Source: Tetrahymena elliotti 4EA
Taxonomy: Eukaryota > Ciliophora > Oligohymenophorea > Hymenostomatida > Tetrahymenidae
Reading direction: 5' to 3'
Assembly (NCBI GenBank): GCA_000231825.2
Contig: JH720326.1
Coordinates: forward strand, 634,156-698,155
Length of the DNA stretch: 64,000 nt
The first letter of the stretch is position 1. Every line of letters starts with the position of its first letter. Shown here in pieces: positions 38,479 to 51,100 of the stretch. The notes under the pieces are model-generated. The model searched no databases. It saw only the letters and a program-made list of their open reading frames with translations, and was not told the DNA's origin. The position numbers and the translations under genes are program-made.

Positions 38479-39850
38479 ATGGATTCGGTTATTGGTTAGA
38501 TTGTTTCTATGGGCTATGACCAAGAATTAGCCTAAAAGTGTTTCTAAGCAACTAAATCATCTGATTTGAATACAAATATAGAATGGATTGAAAAGCATCT
38601 TGAGTAAGAAGCTATTAAAGAATCATTAAAGGGTACTGAAGAGGGAGAAAAATTACAATAATAGTAATAAGAAAATGAAGAAAAGCAAAAAGAAGAAAGC
38701 AAGCAAAATAAAGAAGAAGGAGGGGAATAATAAAAATGGGGCCCTATTTCTCATTTAGTTGATCCATTAATGGTAGCTTAACTTTAAGATATGGGTTTCT
38801 CTAAAAATGTTTCTGAAAAAGCTATTTTTATGACTTAAGACTAAAAAACATTAGAAGCTGCTCTTGCTTGGACTGGTATTTAATGAATTAAACATTTAAA
38901 TAAAAAAATTATTATTACATTCATTAATGAGTTTCTATCAAAAATGAAATTATTTTCTTTTTTGTTTTACAAAATTGCAATTATTAAAATTATATTTAAA
39001 AAATAAATAGAAAAACATTAAGGTGATGCTGACTATGAAGAGTAGTTATTAATGTAGATTAGTGAAGAGAGCAATAAGCCTAAATTGAGTGAAGCAGAAG
39101 CTAGATAAAAGGCAAGAGAATTGCAATAAAAGTTACGTGAAGAGAGACAAAAGAGAGAAGCATAAGATGAACTTGAAAAAGAAAAGAGACGTATTATGTC
39201 TGGTAAGAATATGGGCGATGCTCAAAGAGAAATTCAAGAATTAAAGAAGAGATAAGAGGCTCTATAATTAAAATAATAGAGAGAATAAGATGCTATTGAC
39301 AAATAAAGAATGTTAGAACAATTATAGCGTGATAGAGAAGAAAGATTTGGAAAGAAGGTAAGAATATAATATGAATAATAATGAGTTTTATATTTATTTT
39401 TTTTATATAAATAGTTTGCAGGAAGTAAACCAGCTGACTAACAAGCTAAGGAACCTACTCCTTTTGAAAAATTCTAAGTTGGTATCAAGCAAGTTAAGAC
39501 TGCCCACCCTAGAAATATTTTCTTGGACAAGGCATAGGTTTGTCTCAAAACAATCTAAATTTACATTTGTAATTTAAATTAAAATTTAAATAAATTAGCA
39601 ATTTTATTAAATTATTCATTTATTTTTAATAGAAAATATTGTAAATAATCCTACTGAAGAAAAGTTTAGAAAGATAAATCTTGAAAATAAAGCTTATTAA
39701 ACCAGAGTTGGAGAGTGTTTTGGAGCTAAAGAAACATTATAATACATTGGATTCGTTGAAGAAGGAACACTTTTAATTAATCATAATCCCAATATTGAAA
39801 TTCTTAAGCAAGCTTTAATTTTCTTGGACAAAGAAATTTAGAGTAGTTGA
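38479..39850 (+). CDS. Double UBA plus PUB domain protein, likely Cdc48/p97-ubiquitin adaptor
   Basis: Four exons: 38479-38875, 39011-39357, 39415-39541 and 39633-39850, with all phases consistent. UBA 1 is at residues about 1-45 (MDSVIGQIVSMGYDQELAQK ... IEWIEKHLE). UBA 2 lies at about 92-145 (LVDPLMVAQLQDMGFSKNVS, then ALAWTEKHQGDADYEEQL across intron 1, which restores a typical UBA ending). A charged Gln/Glu/Arg helix follows, ending RDREERFGKKF. The C-terminal PUB domain reads EKFQVGIKQVKTAHPRNIF, NIVNNPTEEKFRKINLENKA and LQYIGFVEEGTLLI. UBA binds ubiquitin and PUB binds the p97/Cdc48 C-terminus in known proteins; a role in ubiquitin-dependent extraction is inferred. The third donor (GTCTCA at 39542) is atypical but gives VQNIVNNP in frame. 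Confidence 0.85.
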
Positions 39851-41084
39851 AAATCCAAAAACAAATAAAAATTATATATTATACAAGTAAAAACCTTAGT
39901 TAAAGATAATATGTAGATATTTTAAATTTCATATTTATAATTATTAATAAATAGTCATTTTAAATTTATAAATCTTACATATGAGAAATTTAAACAAAGA
40001 AAAAAATTCAATTTGTTTTATTTTTGCAATTTTCTTCAATATTTTTTGTTTTGAATAATAATTCTATCTTACTTAACCTTTTTTTCAAAGTATAAAAAAT
40101 TAATAATTTTTTTTCTTCTGTCAATCATATTAGATAATATAAAGAATATATGCTAGATTTTTATTGAAATTTATTAATGTTGATTTAAAAACATATTTAA
40201 CATTTAATTTTTACTAAACAAATAAAAAATTTTTTCTGATTATTAAATTTATGAAGAAAAATATCTAGAAAAAAGTTTATTTATGAGAAAAAAGAAAAAT
40301 TTTACTAATTTTTTATGCTAGCTAAATTTAAATATTTTTGCTCTTTGGAGTTTGTAAATTTCTGCTAATTCATTAAATTTTTTGTATTTTTACTTTTGAT
40401 TTTGGTTTTAATTTAAATAATAATTCTAATTAAAATATCATGGATATCTGAAAATAAAAATATTTGAGCTCAATTTTTACCATTAAATTTTCATTTAAAA
40501 GATTAAAACAATAAAGAAAATAAAAAATACTATTATAAAAATATTATTTTTCAAAGGTTTAAGTTGAATGTAACAAAACAATATTTTATCTACAATAAAT
40601 ATAAATATCAAAAAAAAAAAATTTTTTAAATAAGTAATACCTATCTCTAAATTTTCAACTCAATTAATTGTTCTAAAATAATAATTTTTATAAAGTTAAT
40701 TAAAAGAAAAAAAAGTAAATTTATCTTAGTCTTCCAAAAATATTTCTTATCTTAAAAGTTGAAATTTAAATTAAAAAATTGCTTTCATGTAATTAATAAG
40801 TTGAAGAGCTGTTTAGTTAAGAATTTTTTTAACTTCTTGTTGGTTCAATCTATTCTTATTGTATTAAATTTATGTTTATTTCTAAATAAATTTTTTAACC
40901 ATCAGAATTAACTTATCTAAATGAATAAGCATTATTAATTTTATTTAAAAATATCGCTTTTTTGATTAATTAATAAAATTTAAAAACAAATTTAATAAAG
41001 AAATATAAAAATATGCAAATGATTCTTTAAACAAATTTAATTTTCATTCTCATAATAGAGCTTGTGATTGTAATTGGGTAATAG
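39851..41084. other. Intergenic AT desert
   Basis: More than 1.2 kb with very high A/T and long homopolymers (for example the A/T run at 40609-40628). No gene, tRNA or structured repeat was recognised. Confidence 0.5.
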
Positions 41085-41790
41085 ATAAATATTAATCAAG
41101 TTTACTCTCCATTGTTCCTTAATTAACTCTAAAATAAAGATTAAAATTGGATTCCATTGAGGCTCAATCAAAGCTGTATCACTTAAGAATTTAATTTTTT
41201 TATCATCTGGATTCAGTGGAATCTCAATTTTAAGCTAAGAAGGAGATTAAATTTTGTAGATCTAAAACATAGAAAATAATTATTTAGAATCATTTGAAGT
41301 TACCTCAGATGCGACATACCTCTTTGTAGGGATTCACTAATCTTTGAATGTGTATTTACTCACATACTAAAATCTAATAAATTGTTTGAGTTTCAACTTT
41401 AAAACACTTACTTATTTCCAACAGATATTCAAAAGATGGTGTACAGCGAGAATAAAGAAATCCTTGTTGTTGGAGGAAAAAAAATATGGTCAAGTTATTT
41501 TCTATGATACTACACATAAAACTTAGATAAAATAACTTGCACATTTTCTACTTAATCTGAAGTAATAAATGGGCTTTTTATTTCAAAAGATGGAAATTGG
41601 TTATATATTTCAAGTGATTTATTAGGTCTATCATAATCTGTAAATGATTCTTCATAAACTCATTAATTAAAAGTGACTTTGGCTGGGAATGATACACTTC
41701 AGACATCAAATTTTCTCATGCATAATGATATTTTTTCTGAGCAGAAAATAAAATTATCTTTTAACAATACCTCTCCTTTTTCTAAATATA
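41085..41790 (+). pseudogene. Degenerate relic of the propeller receptor family
   Basis: In pieces on three frames this matches the N-terminal propeller of the 48.2-kb gene. QVYSPLFLNQ corresponds to IVYSPFYLSK; LIFLSSGFSGISIL to LVFISLGFQGIQIL; FEVTSDATYLFVGIHQSLNV to FDVTDDAEYLIVGLDSKIKV; MVYSENKEILVVGG to LIYIKPLNLVVAVG; QVIFYDT to VVVYDVE; NGLFISKDGNWLYISSDLLG to NGVSTSDDGYWIYLGCDIFG. At least two frame changes (near 41165 and 41490) break it and no signal peptide is evident. Divergence is much greater than among the three right-hand copies, so this is an old copy. After 41790 the match is lost. Confidence 0.75.
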
Positions 41791-42957
41791 AAAAAAATAC
41801 ATCATCGAAATTTAACTTTTCATAATTTTTTAACAATTAGGAGATTAAATAAAAAAACAGAAAATCATAAAAGTTTTAGTAACTTTAGATCAAGCATATA
41901 AAATATGGAACTTTAATCTTTATAAGAAGAAGATAATCAAATATTAAAAAAAAGAAGTTGAAATTGAGATAATTTGATGAATAAATATTGAAAAAAAGTA
42001 AAAGTAGTAGATGTGCAAATTATATAAATAACACTGAAGAAAATTTTACTATTATTTTTAAAGAAACCCTATTTACAAATCCTGATGAAGATCCTTCTAA
42101 TAAGCATCCTTCTTCTTTTAGTTAATTCAAAAATTGATTTTTTATTTGTTATAACAAATAAACAGATCAAATTAGATCTTATTATTTCACAACTTTTATC
42201 TATATAAATTTTTAAAATATGTTTTTCTATCTTAAACATAATTTATTGATATTTTTTTTAAAAAATAAAACAAGCTATATTTATATTTAAAAATATGACA
42301 AATTAATAATATTCATAAAAATTTTCTTCTTTTTAAATAATTTCAATTACCTTTGAATAATATTTTATTGAAATCATTGTAAACAATATTGAATATTGAA
42401 AAAGCTTTAGTCAATTTAATTTAAAATGCACACAAATAAAATATTTATGTATCTTTAAATTAAAATTTATGTTCTTTAAATTTTATATAAAGGCTTATAC
42501 TTTATTAATAGAAAAAGTAAAAAAAGTAAAATGCTTTAGTAAATATTAATTTAATACTTTGGAATTGGCAAGGGGGGAACATATATTACTTGATAAAAAA
42601 ATGTTTATTATATTTTCAAATACACCCCCTAAATCTCTAAATAAAGTATAAAAGCTTATTTGCTTTTTATCTTTTATTATTTAAATGACATTTTTGAGTC
42701 AAATCAATATAATTAATATTTTTGTAAAAAATTATCAAATTGAAAAAAAATGATATTAACACAAAAACAAATCTAAAAACTATCATAAGTAGATATTATA
42801 AATTATTTTTAATAAGTTAACTTTTTTATGAATATATTTAGTTTTTGTGCTCTTCTTTTGAAGGGAAAGTAGTAGTTAAGCTTGATTTGAGGTAATTAAT
42901 ACATATTATATTGAAATTTAACTATTAAACAAAATAAAAATAAAAAATAGCAACAAG
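41791..42957. other. Intergenic region with possible relic tail
   Basis: A polar Lys/Gln-rich stretch at about 41840-42140 ending in TGA might be the eroded tail of the propeller relic, but similarity is too weak to claim. The rest is AT-rich, with a G-run (AAGGGGGGAAC near 42569) and a C-run (ACACCCCCTAA near 42622). Confidence 0.35.
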
Positions 42958-45900
42958 ATGTAAAGGAATGGGAATCAGAATATTGAATCAGAGGGAAACT
43001 ATTATGATAGAGTAGAAGATCTCTAGAGTTTGGGTGGTTTAGCTAACCAATAGTATATTAAATTTTGATTATTTTTTGAATAACTTAATGATAATTTTAA
43101 ATTTAAAGATACTTTTATATGAATGACGAAATTTGGCGTTACATCCATCAGGGCTTTGTATAATGTGTTGATCTCTCTGTCTTGTAAATTAACCTTTAGT
43201 AAAAACAATTTAATATTTCATTATTATAAATTTTTTATTAATTATTTCTCTTATTTCATTTTCAAATATTTCTAAATTAAAATTTCTCGCTTTTATCTTC
43301 AAAAATTTTATCACCAAAAAAAGTGACAGATTATTATTTTCTTATCATTTAAAAAACTAATTAAAAAAATATCTATATAAAAGACAAAATATTTTCGGAT
43401 TTGAGAGCATGCTAAGCTTTGTATAAGCTTTAGGAAAATGCACAAAACTCTCGACTTTAAATCTTAAATTAAAGTAAGATTATTATTGTTTAATATAGGC
43501 TAGCGCTAACATTTTACTAATATAAAAATACTGAAAAATAGTTATATTCAATAATATTTTGATGGATTTGGATACCTAAGACATTCTTTATAAGCTCTTG
43601 ATAATCTCAAGGATTTGAAAATTAGTCTAAAGTAAAATTTGTTAATTTTCCTTTAAAAATGAATTAATTTAAAAACTTAAATTAAGTGATCCTATTAAAT
43701 TTTAAAACTTATCACTTATCGCTTTGAAGATTTTAAGTTCTTAAATAAAATTTATTTTAATTAACTTTTTTGTTTCAAAAAAAATAAAATATTTAATTAA
43801 TAAAAGAGGAAGTTAAATAATGAATGAGTGTATACAGGATTTATGCTTATCTTTAGCGAAGTGTAAAAAACTCTTATTTTTGTCAATTAACTTAAGGTAA
43901 AATATTTTTACAAGTCTTATGATTTATCTCTTGTCTGAGTTAAATAAGATTTAAAAAAACAGAATAGTTTTACCAGAATTACATTTAAAATTCTATTAAA
44001 ATAAGTTTCAATAAATTGGTGAAGCCAGTTTACTTGCTAAATTATACTAGTGCTTTTATAAAAAAATCTAGGCTCATAACTCTCTTCAATTTTTCTTTGA
44101 GAAAAAGGTAAACATGCTACTTGGTTTAAATTAGTTTTATGCCTATTTGCCTATTTAAAAAAGATGTTTCTAATATCTACAGTTTCAACTATTTTTTAAA
44201 AAAAAAAGCATCATAAGTTTAAATTCACAGATTGTGAATTAAAAAGCTATAGGTGATAGCAATAAGGAAAAAAATGATAAAAATGTCTAATATTTCAATT
44301 TTAAGTAAGAATATTACTTTTTATTTTTAAATGAAATTAATTAAAAGAACTCATTTTTATTTTATAATTACTAAAAAAGTTTGAAAAAAATATTGATTAT
44401 ATTTAACGAATAAAAAAGGTCAAGCTGTTTTACTTGTTAGTTAGCTTCTGAAATGATAGATTAATTAAAAAAATACTCTAATCTTAAACGTTTGATTCTC
44501 AATTTATCGTAAATTAAATTTAATTGAAAAATAGATAATCCTTCTTATTTACTACCTTCTTAGTTGTCTTAGCGTTTTTAATTTTTTTTTAAACCATTAA
44601 CAAAAGATAAAATTTGCTTAATGAAAGAGATATTTAAGATATAATCATGGGTCAAGAAGTATTAGAAAAAATAAAGCATTTAGAATTATTACTCAAGTAA
44701 AATTTTTTTTTTTCAAAGGAAACATAATTCGAAAAAGATTTTTCTGTTCTGATTTTAAATCTAAATATCTCAATTAAAATATTAATTTTATTTTAAAAAG
44801 CGAAAATTACATCTAGGAAGATGGTGCAATTAATATAATAACATTTTTATCCAAAAGGGGATAGCTTTAAACATTGAAAGTCAACATTTAGTAAATTTAT
44901 TTTATCCAAAAAATTATTTTTTTTACTTTGAATGAATATTAAATGTAGACATAATTTCTCTTTAAATTTATTACTTAAAAAGAGTTTCATTAAATTAAAA
45001 AAATTCTTACTTTTGCTCAATTATTAATTTTATTTTTCTTATGTATAAAAAGGCAAAATTAGATAAATTAAAATCTCACTCTACAATTAAGGTCTTAACT
45101 TCTTAAAACAAAAAGACTAGTATTGTTATCTTTTTACATTTGATAAATTATATAAAATATTAAGATTAAAATAATTATTTGTTTATGTTGCTAAATAAAT
45201 TTATAATCTTTTAAAATTAATTTAGAAATTTCAAAATTATTTTCATCAAAAAAAAAAATTAGCTTAGAATTAAAAATTTTATTTCTTTTACAATTATTAT
45301 TTATTTATTACATGTTATACATAACAAAAAATACATTCTTTAGAAATTAGATTTTTCTTAGATTATCTACTTATTTCAGACCAGTAAAAATTTATAAACT
45401 AATCTTTTAATTTTGAGAATGCTTTTTAAAATAGCTATTTATATTTATTTTTTTTCATTTGTTTGGTAAAAGTTATTAAATGTTAACTTTAAGTATCTTA
45501 ATGTCTGTTGATTCTTTAGATGTTTTGCAAATTATTCAAGTTCCTTTTCCTTTAAATTTAGCCAGCTGTTATTAAAATAATTTTTTTTAATTGAATTTCA
45601 TAAATTGATAATTTACTCTAAATTGATTATTAGCTTTAAGAGATTTTTGTACCCACAAAATTCAAAAATATTTTCGTTTTTTCTTAAATTTATATGTGTC
45701 TTACTTTACAATTTTTAAATAAATAAAATTATTATTTAAAGAAAAAATGAAATTTTTTACATTAATTGTAAATACACAACTTCAAGATTTTCACATTTTG
45801 ATAGGCTATTGACTAATCCTAAAAATCCTACTTCAGTAATTTAATTCCCTCTTTAAGAATAGAAGGTTAATTAATTAGATAGAATTATTATTTACGATAA

Positions 45901-46560
45901 AAAAAGGACAATTTCTTTTAAGTTTTGTAATTGAGGAACAGCAAATTAGATGAAGTAAATACCTTCATCAGATATTCTATTATTGCTTTTAAGAATTGTA
46001 TTTAAATAAATGTTTTGACAAAATTTAACATACCTAAGAATTAGATGTAGCACTTCTAGTTAGCTAAACTACATCAAAGAATTTGCTAAATAGCTAACTC
46101 CTTCATTTTATAGCTAATTAGAACTTTTAAAATATTCTTAGTAGAGGTTTATATAATTATATTTACTTAAAGAATAATTCTAGTTTTTTTAGTTTTTAAA
46201 AGCTCTTAAATAACTATTCAATATTCTCAATTCCTTTATAGGTAATCTGGTTATTTCTTAAAAAAAGTTAGATATTATCTATTGAAATCTATGTTTTTTT
46301 ACTCAACAGATAAGCTCAAACTATTTAGAAAAGTAGAAAAGGAAATTATAGAAACTATCTTTTCAAAAGAAATATCCTCAATAGAACTTTTACTTTTTTA
46401 AAAAAATATATATAAATTGATAAAAAAAACTAATAGATACTCAAAACAAAGAGTGAGTTCTTCCAATTTTTTGCTCTGGATTAGGCAGTTTTCAAGATGT
46501 TTGAGATTGTTTTATAATTCAGATTTCTGTAAACTAAATAATATGAATTAATAGAACTAA
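42958..46560 (+). CDS. Second LRR gene, many small exons, possibly degenerate
   Basis: Begins near ATG 42958 (MQRNGNQNIESEGNYYDRVE). Short LRR-coding segments follow, each ending at a GTAA donor: at 43384-43473 FGFESMLSFVQALGKCTKLS TLNLKLK; to 43631 GFGYLRHSLQALDNLKDLKI SLK; to about 43895 CIQDLCLSLAKCKKLLFLSI N; near 44500 LKKYSNLKRLILNLS; near 44690 VLEKIKHLELLLK. The pattern (..LxKCxxLxxLxLxL|GTAA) is that of ciliate LRR families with one repeat per exon. Intervening frames contain TGA and acceptors are uncertain, so I could not build a full model. Text to about 46560 has similar composition. It may be a pseudogene. Confidence 0.45.
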
Positions 46561-48158
46561 AAAAATTGAAGTGAAGAATTTTGATTACACTTAATTTATC
46601 TAAAGCTTTTTAATTACTTAATAATTTAACCTATGTAGCTTTATTTTACAAATAATTTAAATATTCAGATTAATAAATTTAAATTATGGTTTTACATCTT
46701 CTAAAGACCAAAAGTATTTTTCCTTTTATGACTACATTTTTAGTATTTATTATTTTGAAATACAAATTTATTTAAAAACTCCTTTTAATTATTAAACTAA
46801 TCACCATAAAAATTTAAATAAAATTTTTTATGATTTTAGATGATAGAAAAAATAAAAGATTAAACAATTTATCGTGAATACTTTTATCCAATAATAATTT
46901 TATAATATTCTATGCTATTTTTTGATATTTTTTAAAAGTGTAACTTATTATTTTTTATAACCTCCTATCTTAGTAACTGAATTCATGATAAAATATTAAA
47001 AATATTTTAAAAAAAGAAAAGTAGGAACCATAAAATTAATAAGTTGGATAATTTAAATAAATTGAATTTGTACTAAAATTTTTATATTCTTATGATAATT
47101 AACAAGTAGATTTTCTTACTCTGTCATAATATTAAATTTTGTAACAGTTATTTAGTGATTGATGTTGGTTTAGAGGTGTTGATAAATTAAATATATAGGT
47201 TCAATAATGCTATTAATTTGTATTTTCCGCTAAATTTTTAATCAAATTTAAAAGCTCTTTTTGTCTGATTATTAATTTAGTAGGTCCGACGTTAAAAAAT
47301 AAATCAAAAAGACTGGATTGAATTAAAGGAAGATTATATGCGTTTATGAACTAATTATTTCTAATCATTCGAGATGAATTACTTTAAAGAAATACTAAAA
47401 AACTATATTACTGTCAAATTAAACACTTATTTATTTAAAAAATAAATATATTTACTATTTTCTGTTTAGTCTTATTTTGGTACCTGGGTAATTATTTTTT
47501 TTATCAATTAAAAAATTATAAAGTTATCAAGTAAATTTGAATTGATTACTATTCTAATATTAATAAGATTAATCAATATTTTTAAATCTAAACAGATGCG
47601 GCTAGGCTGGGTTTTTATTTTATGATGTAGATTCAATAACTACATAAAAATACAAAAAATAGTTAAATTTAACTGAAACAAAAAAAAAGTGATGATACTC
47701 AAAGTCTAGAATCTTCATGCTGACTTATTTTAATTCCATCAAAAACTCACCTATTTTGAAATGAAACCATATCTCATATGAGCTATTTTGAAACATTTTA
47801 TTCCTATATTGATTATATTTAAAAATATTGGTGGTTCACAATTTTTAAATATTATTACATTAACTTTTATGCTATATTATTTATTATCGTATTTAATTAA
47901 TATTATGTAAAAAGAATAATTTATTTTGATTGTATTTGAGTCTTAGAAATTTAAATAGTCAAAAATTGAAAAAAAAATAATAGAGGAAATAAACTGATTT
48001 TGATAAATCTAAGGATAATAAATAATTGAAAGCACTTCTAATTTTTAATGATTTTCTTAAATTTCAAAAATTGAAAGAACCCAAGTTTTATAAAGTAAAT
48101 TTAAAAATAAAAATAAAGGAAATAAAAAAAGTTACTAACTTTCAGAAAACATTTAAAT
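46561..48158. other. AT-rich region upstream of receptor copy 1
   Basis: No gene is supported. The last few hundred bases should hold the promoter of the receptor gene starting at 48159. There is a small GC-richer patch (AGATGCGGCTAGGCTGGG) near 47595. Confidence 0.4.
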
Positions 48159-51100
48159 ATGCCTCTTCTGATTTTGAAAATTTTTTTAGTTTTATTACTA
48201 ACCGCTATTACTATGTCTAAAGACTCAGTAGTAAATATAGTTTATTCTCCATTCTATTTGAGTAAAATAGATTTTTATGAAGATGAAGGAGTACCTCTTA
48301 ATATAAAAGTTGCTGGTGATGCAAACTTAGTTTTCATATCATTAGGATTTTAGGGTATTTAAATTTTAGATGAAACAGGTAGTAAAGTGTTGCTTAAATA
48401 AGCTTTAGGTTAAGATTACATTAACTCTTTTGATGTAACAGATGATGCGGAGTATCTTATTGTTGGTTTAGATTCAAAAATTAAAGTTTATCAATTCATA
48501 AATCCCTTGAACAACTTGAATTTGGTTTAAACATTTATTTAAGTAGGATAATGTGATTTTCCTACTTAAGTAGAAGATTTGATTTATATAAAACCACTAA
48601 ATTTAGTAGTCGCAGTTGGAATGTTGGGTAGTGTTGTAGTTTATGATGTTGAAGTTATGTCATAAGTATACATTCTGGCTACTTACACTGTTGATACTCG
48701 ATAGATAAATGGGGTTTCAACTTCAGATGATGGTTATTGGATTTATTTAGGATGCGATATTTTTGGAGTAGTAGTTTTAAAAATTGAAATTACTTCTCCT
48801 TCCAACCCTTAAAAGAAAAGATAAGGAAAATTACTAAATGCTGCTACAGGTATCGGATATAGAAAAAGTTGGTTTGCCACAACTACTCATGATTAATAAA
48901 TCTTGTTTGAGGTTGAAATGTGGTATGGTCTTTTCTATGCCCCTTTCTAAAATGTATTAACGAGTACCCAATATTAATATCCTCTAAAGTTAAATTTTAC
49001 TGCTTTTTGGCCTTTTACTTAAGTTAGCCCTATTACTTACATCCTCTTAATTTCATAAGATGATAATTTACTATTTGTGGGAGCTAGATCGCAAGGTATT
49101 TTCATATTTGATATTAGCTAAAGGGATAACTTTAGATTTTACCATTAAATTTAAGTAGATTCTCTTGCGTAATCATGTGCTTTTTCAAAAACTTAAAAAT
49201 ATTTGTATTACTCGAATTCAAATAGTGTTTACACTTTTGTTTAGAATACCCCAAATCTTAATAATGAATATCCTAATATTTTTAATACTAATTAAGCTTT
49301 AGAATTAAATATGGAAGGAATGTATAAATGGAGATGTTATATTGATTCAAAAGATAGCTATCTGATAGGAGCATTTGACTATTCTGGATTTTTTATTATG
49401 CCTTTTGATAAAGATCCATACAAGTTAAGTCTAGATAATACTGTAAAATTAAATATTGAAGCTGACTCAGCTTATTTAGACACTGATGGATAATATCTTT
49501 ATGTCCTTTAGTTGTTTTCAAAAAAATTATTAACTGTATTTTAAGTAAAGCCAAGCAGCGATGATCTTAGTAACCCTTAAAATATCTCTATTATGAACCC
49601 TAAAGAAGTTTATTCCTATTATACTGATTCAGTTTAAATGTCAGAATCAATAAAATTCAGTAAGGATAGAAAATATGCTACCATAACTCATTCAACAGGA
49701 ATATTAATATTTGATACTTAAAATTTTCTTGATTTTAAACTGATAAAATATTGGGAGAATCCTACATTTATTCATGGAGAAAACCAAGGAGCTGTCATTA
49801 CTAATGATAACAAGTGGATTGTAAGCACTGTTAGAGGATATGGAATTTATGCTTTAAATTTTACAAATATTGATGATATAATACTAGTTGGCTATTTAGA
49901 AACTTTAGGAGGAGAAGGGATTGAACTATCAAGAATAACAGACTAATATGCTTACTTGATGGATGGAATGCTTGGTTTTGCTATTATAGATTTATATTCT
50001 TTACCTAAAATTGATATAATTTCAAGAGTCTCTTTACCAGGTTGGGCAAATATGATATAACCTCTATTTAATGAGGAATATATGCTTGTTGGTTAAATGG
50101 GCAAGGGGATGCTATCTCTCCTAAAAATTCAAGATAAGAGAAACCCTAGGAAAATAAGTTCATATTAAAGAGATAAGTAATATTCTGTTTCCATTTGTAA
50201 CCCTAATGATGAATCTTTTGTTTTTATTGCAGGACCTTAAGGCATAATTAGCCTTCCACTTAGGAGTAAAGTTATGATTCACACAGAAGTTATTCAGGTA
50301 ATACCAAATGGTAGTAAGAATAAAACAGAGAAATTTGATTAATATAAATCACTACTTAATACTACTGGTTTGAGTGATAACGATTATGTTTTCTCTGTTG
50401 GATAAATCATTTAATTAAATTTTGTTATCTTATATCCTTATGATAATATGAAAATTGCTTCTGTAAAAATTTATTTGAATGATTAGGTATAAGACTTACC
50501 TTACTATATGTCATATAACCCTACAACATAGACTGTAGTTATGGATATCAACTAAAAATAACTTGAAAGTATTTCTGGAGGAGTTGCTCTAAATGCAATC
50601 TTGGTAGAAACTGTTATTCCACTTACTTATGATAGTTTTGTGTACAGTTCTGATGACCCCACGGATTAAGCTGTTACTAACTCTGAATAATCATAATTTA
50701 TTTTAGAGAATTTATAATATTTAGGTATAATTGATCACAAATTAACTCTTAATTCTGGTTTTAATCCTAATAATTATTAATTATTTGATGATAATTTTCT
50801 ATTAACAAAAATTTTTAAAAACATAACTTCTTAAGATTTTTAAAAAGCCTCTCAATAATTGATAAAAAAAGTAATAATTACTTTAGTTCAATCACAATTC
50901 GTAAATTCTGTTATCTATTATGTAAGGCCATCTCTCTTTTTCTACTTTGAAAACTCTTCACCATAAATTTATACTTTATCTGATTAAATTGTATTTGAAA
51001 TTTAATCAAACTCAGCTGACGGTATTTTTGTCTCACAAATTTATCAAGGAGTTATTTCCTCTTTTTCTTCAGCATCTAACTACTTAAGACTTAGTGGGCA

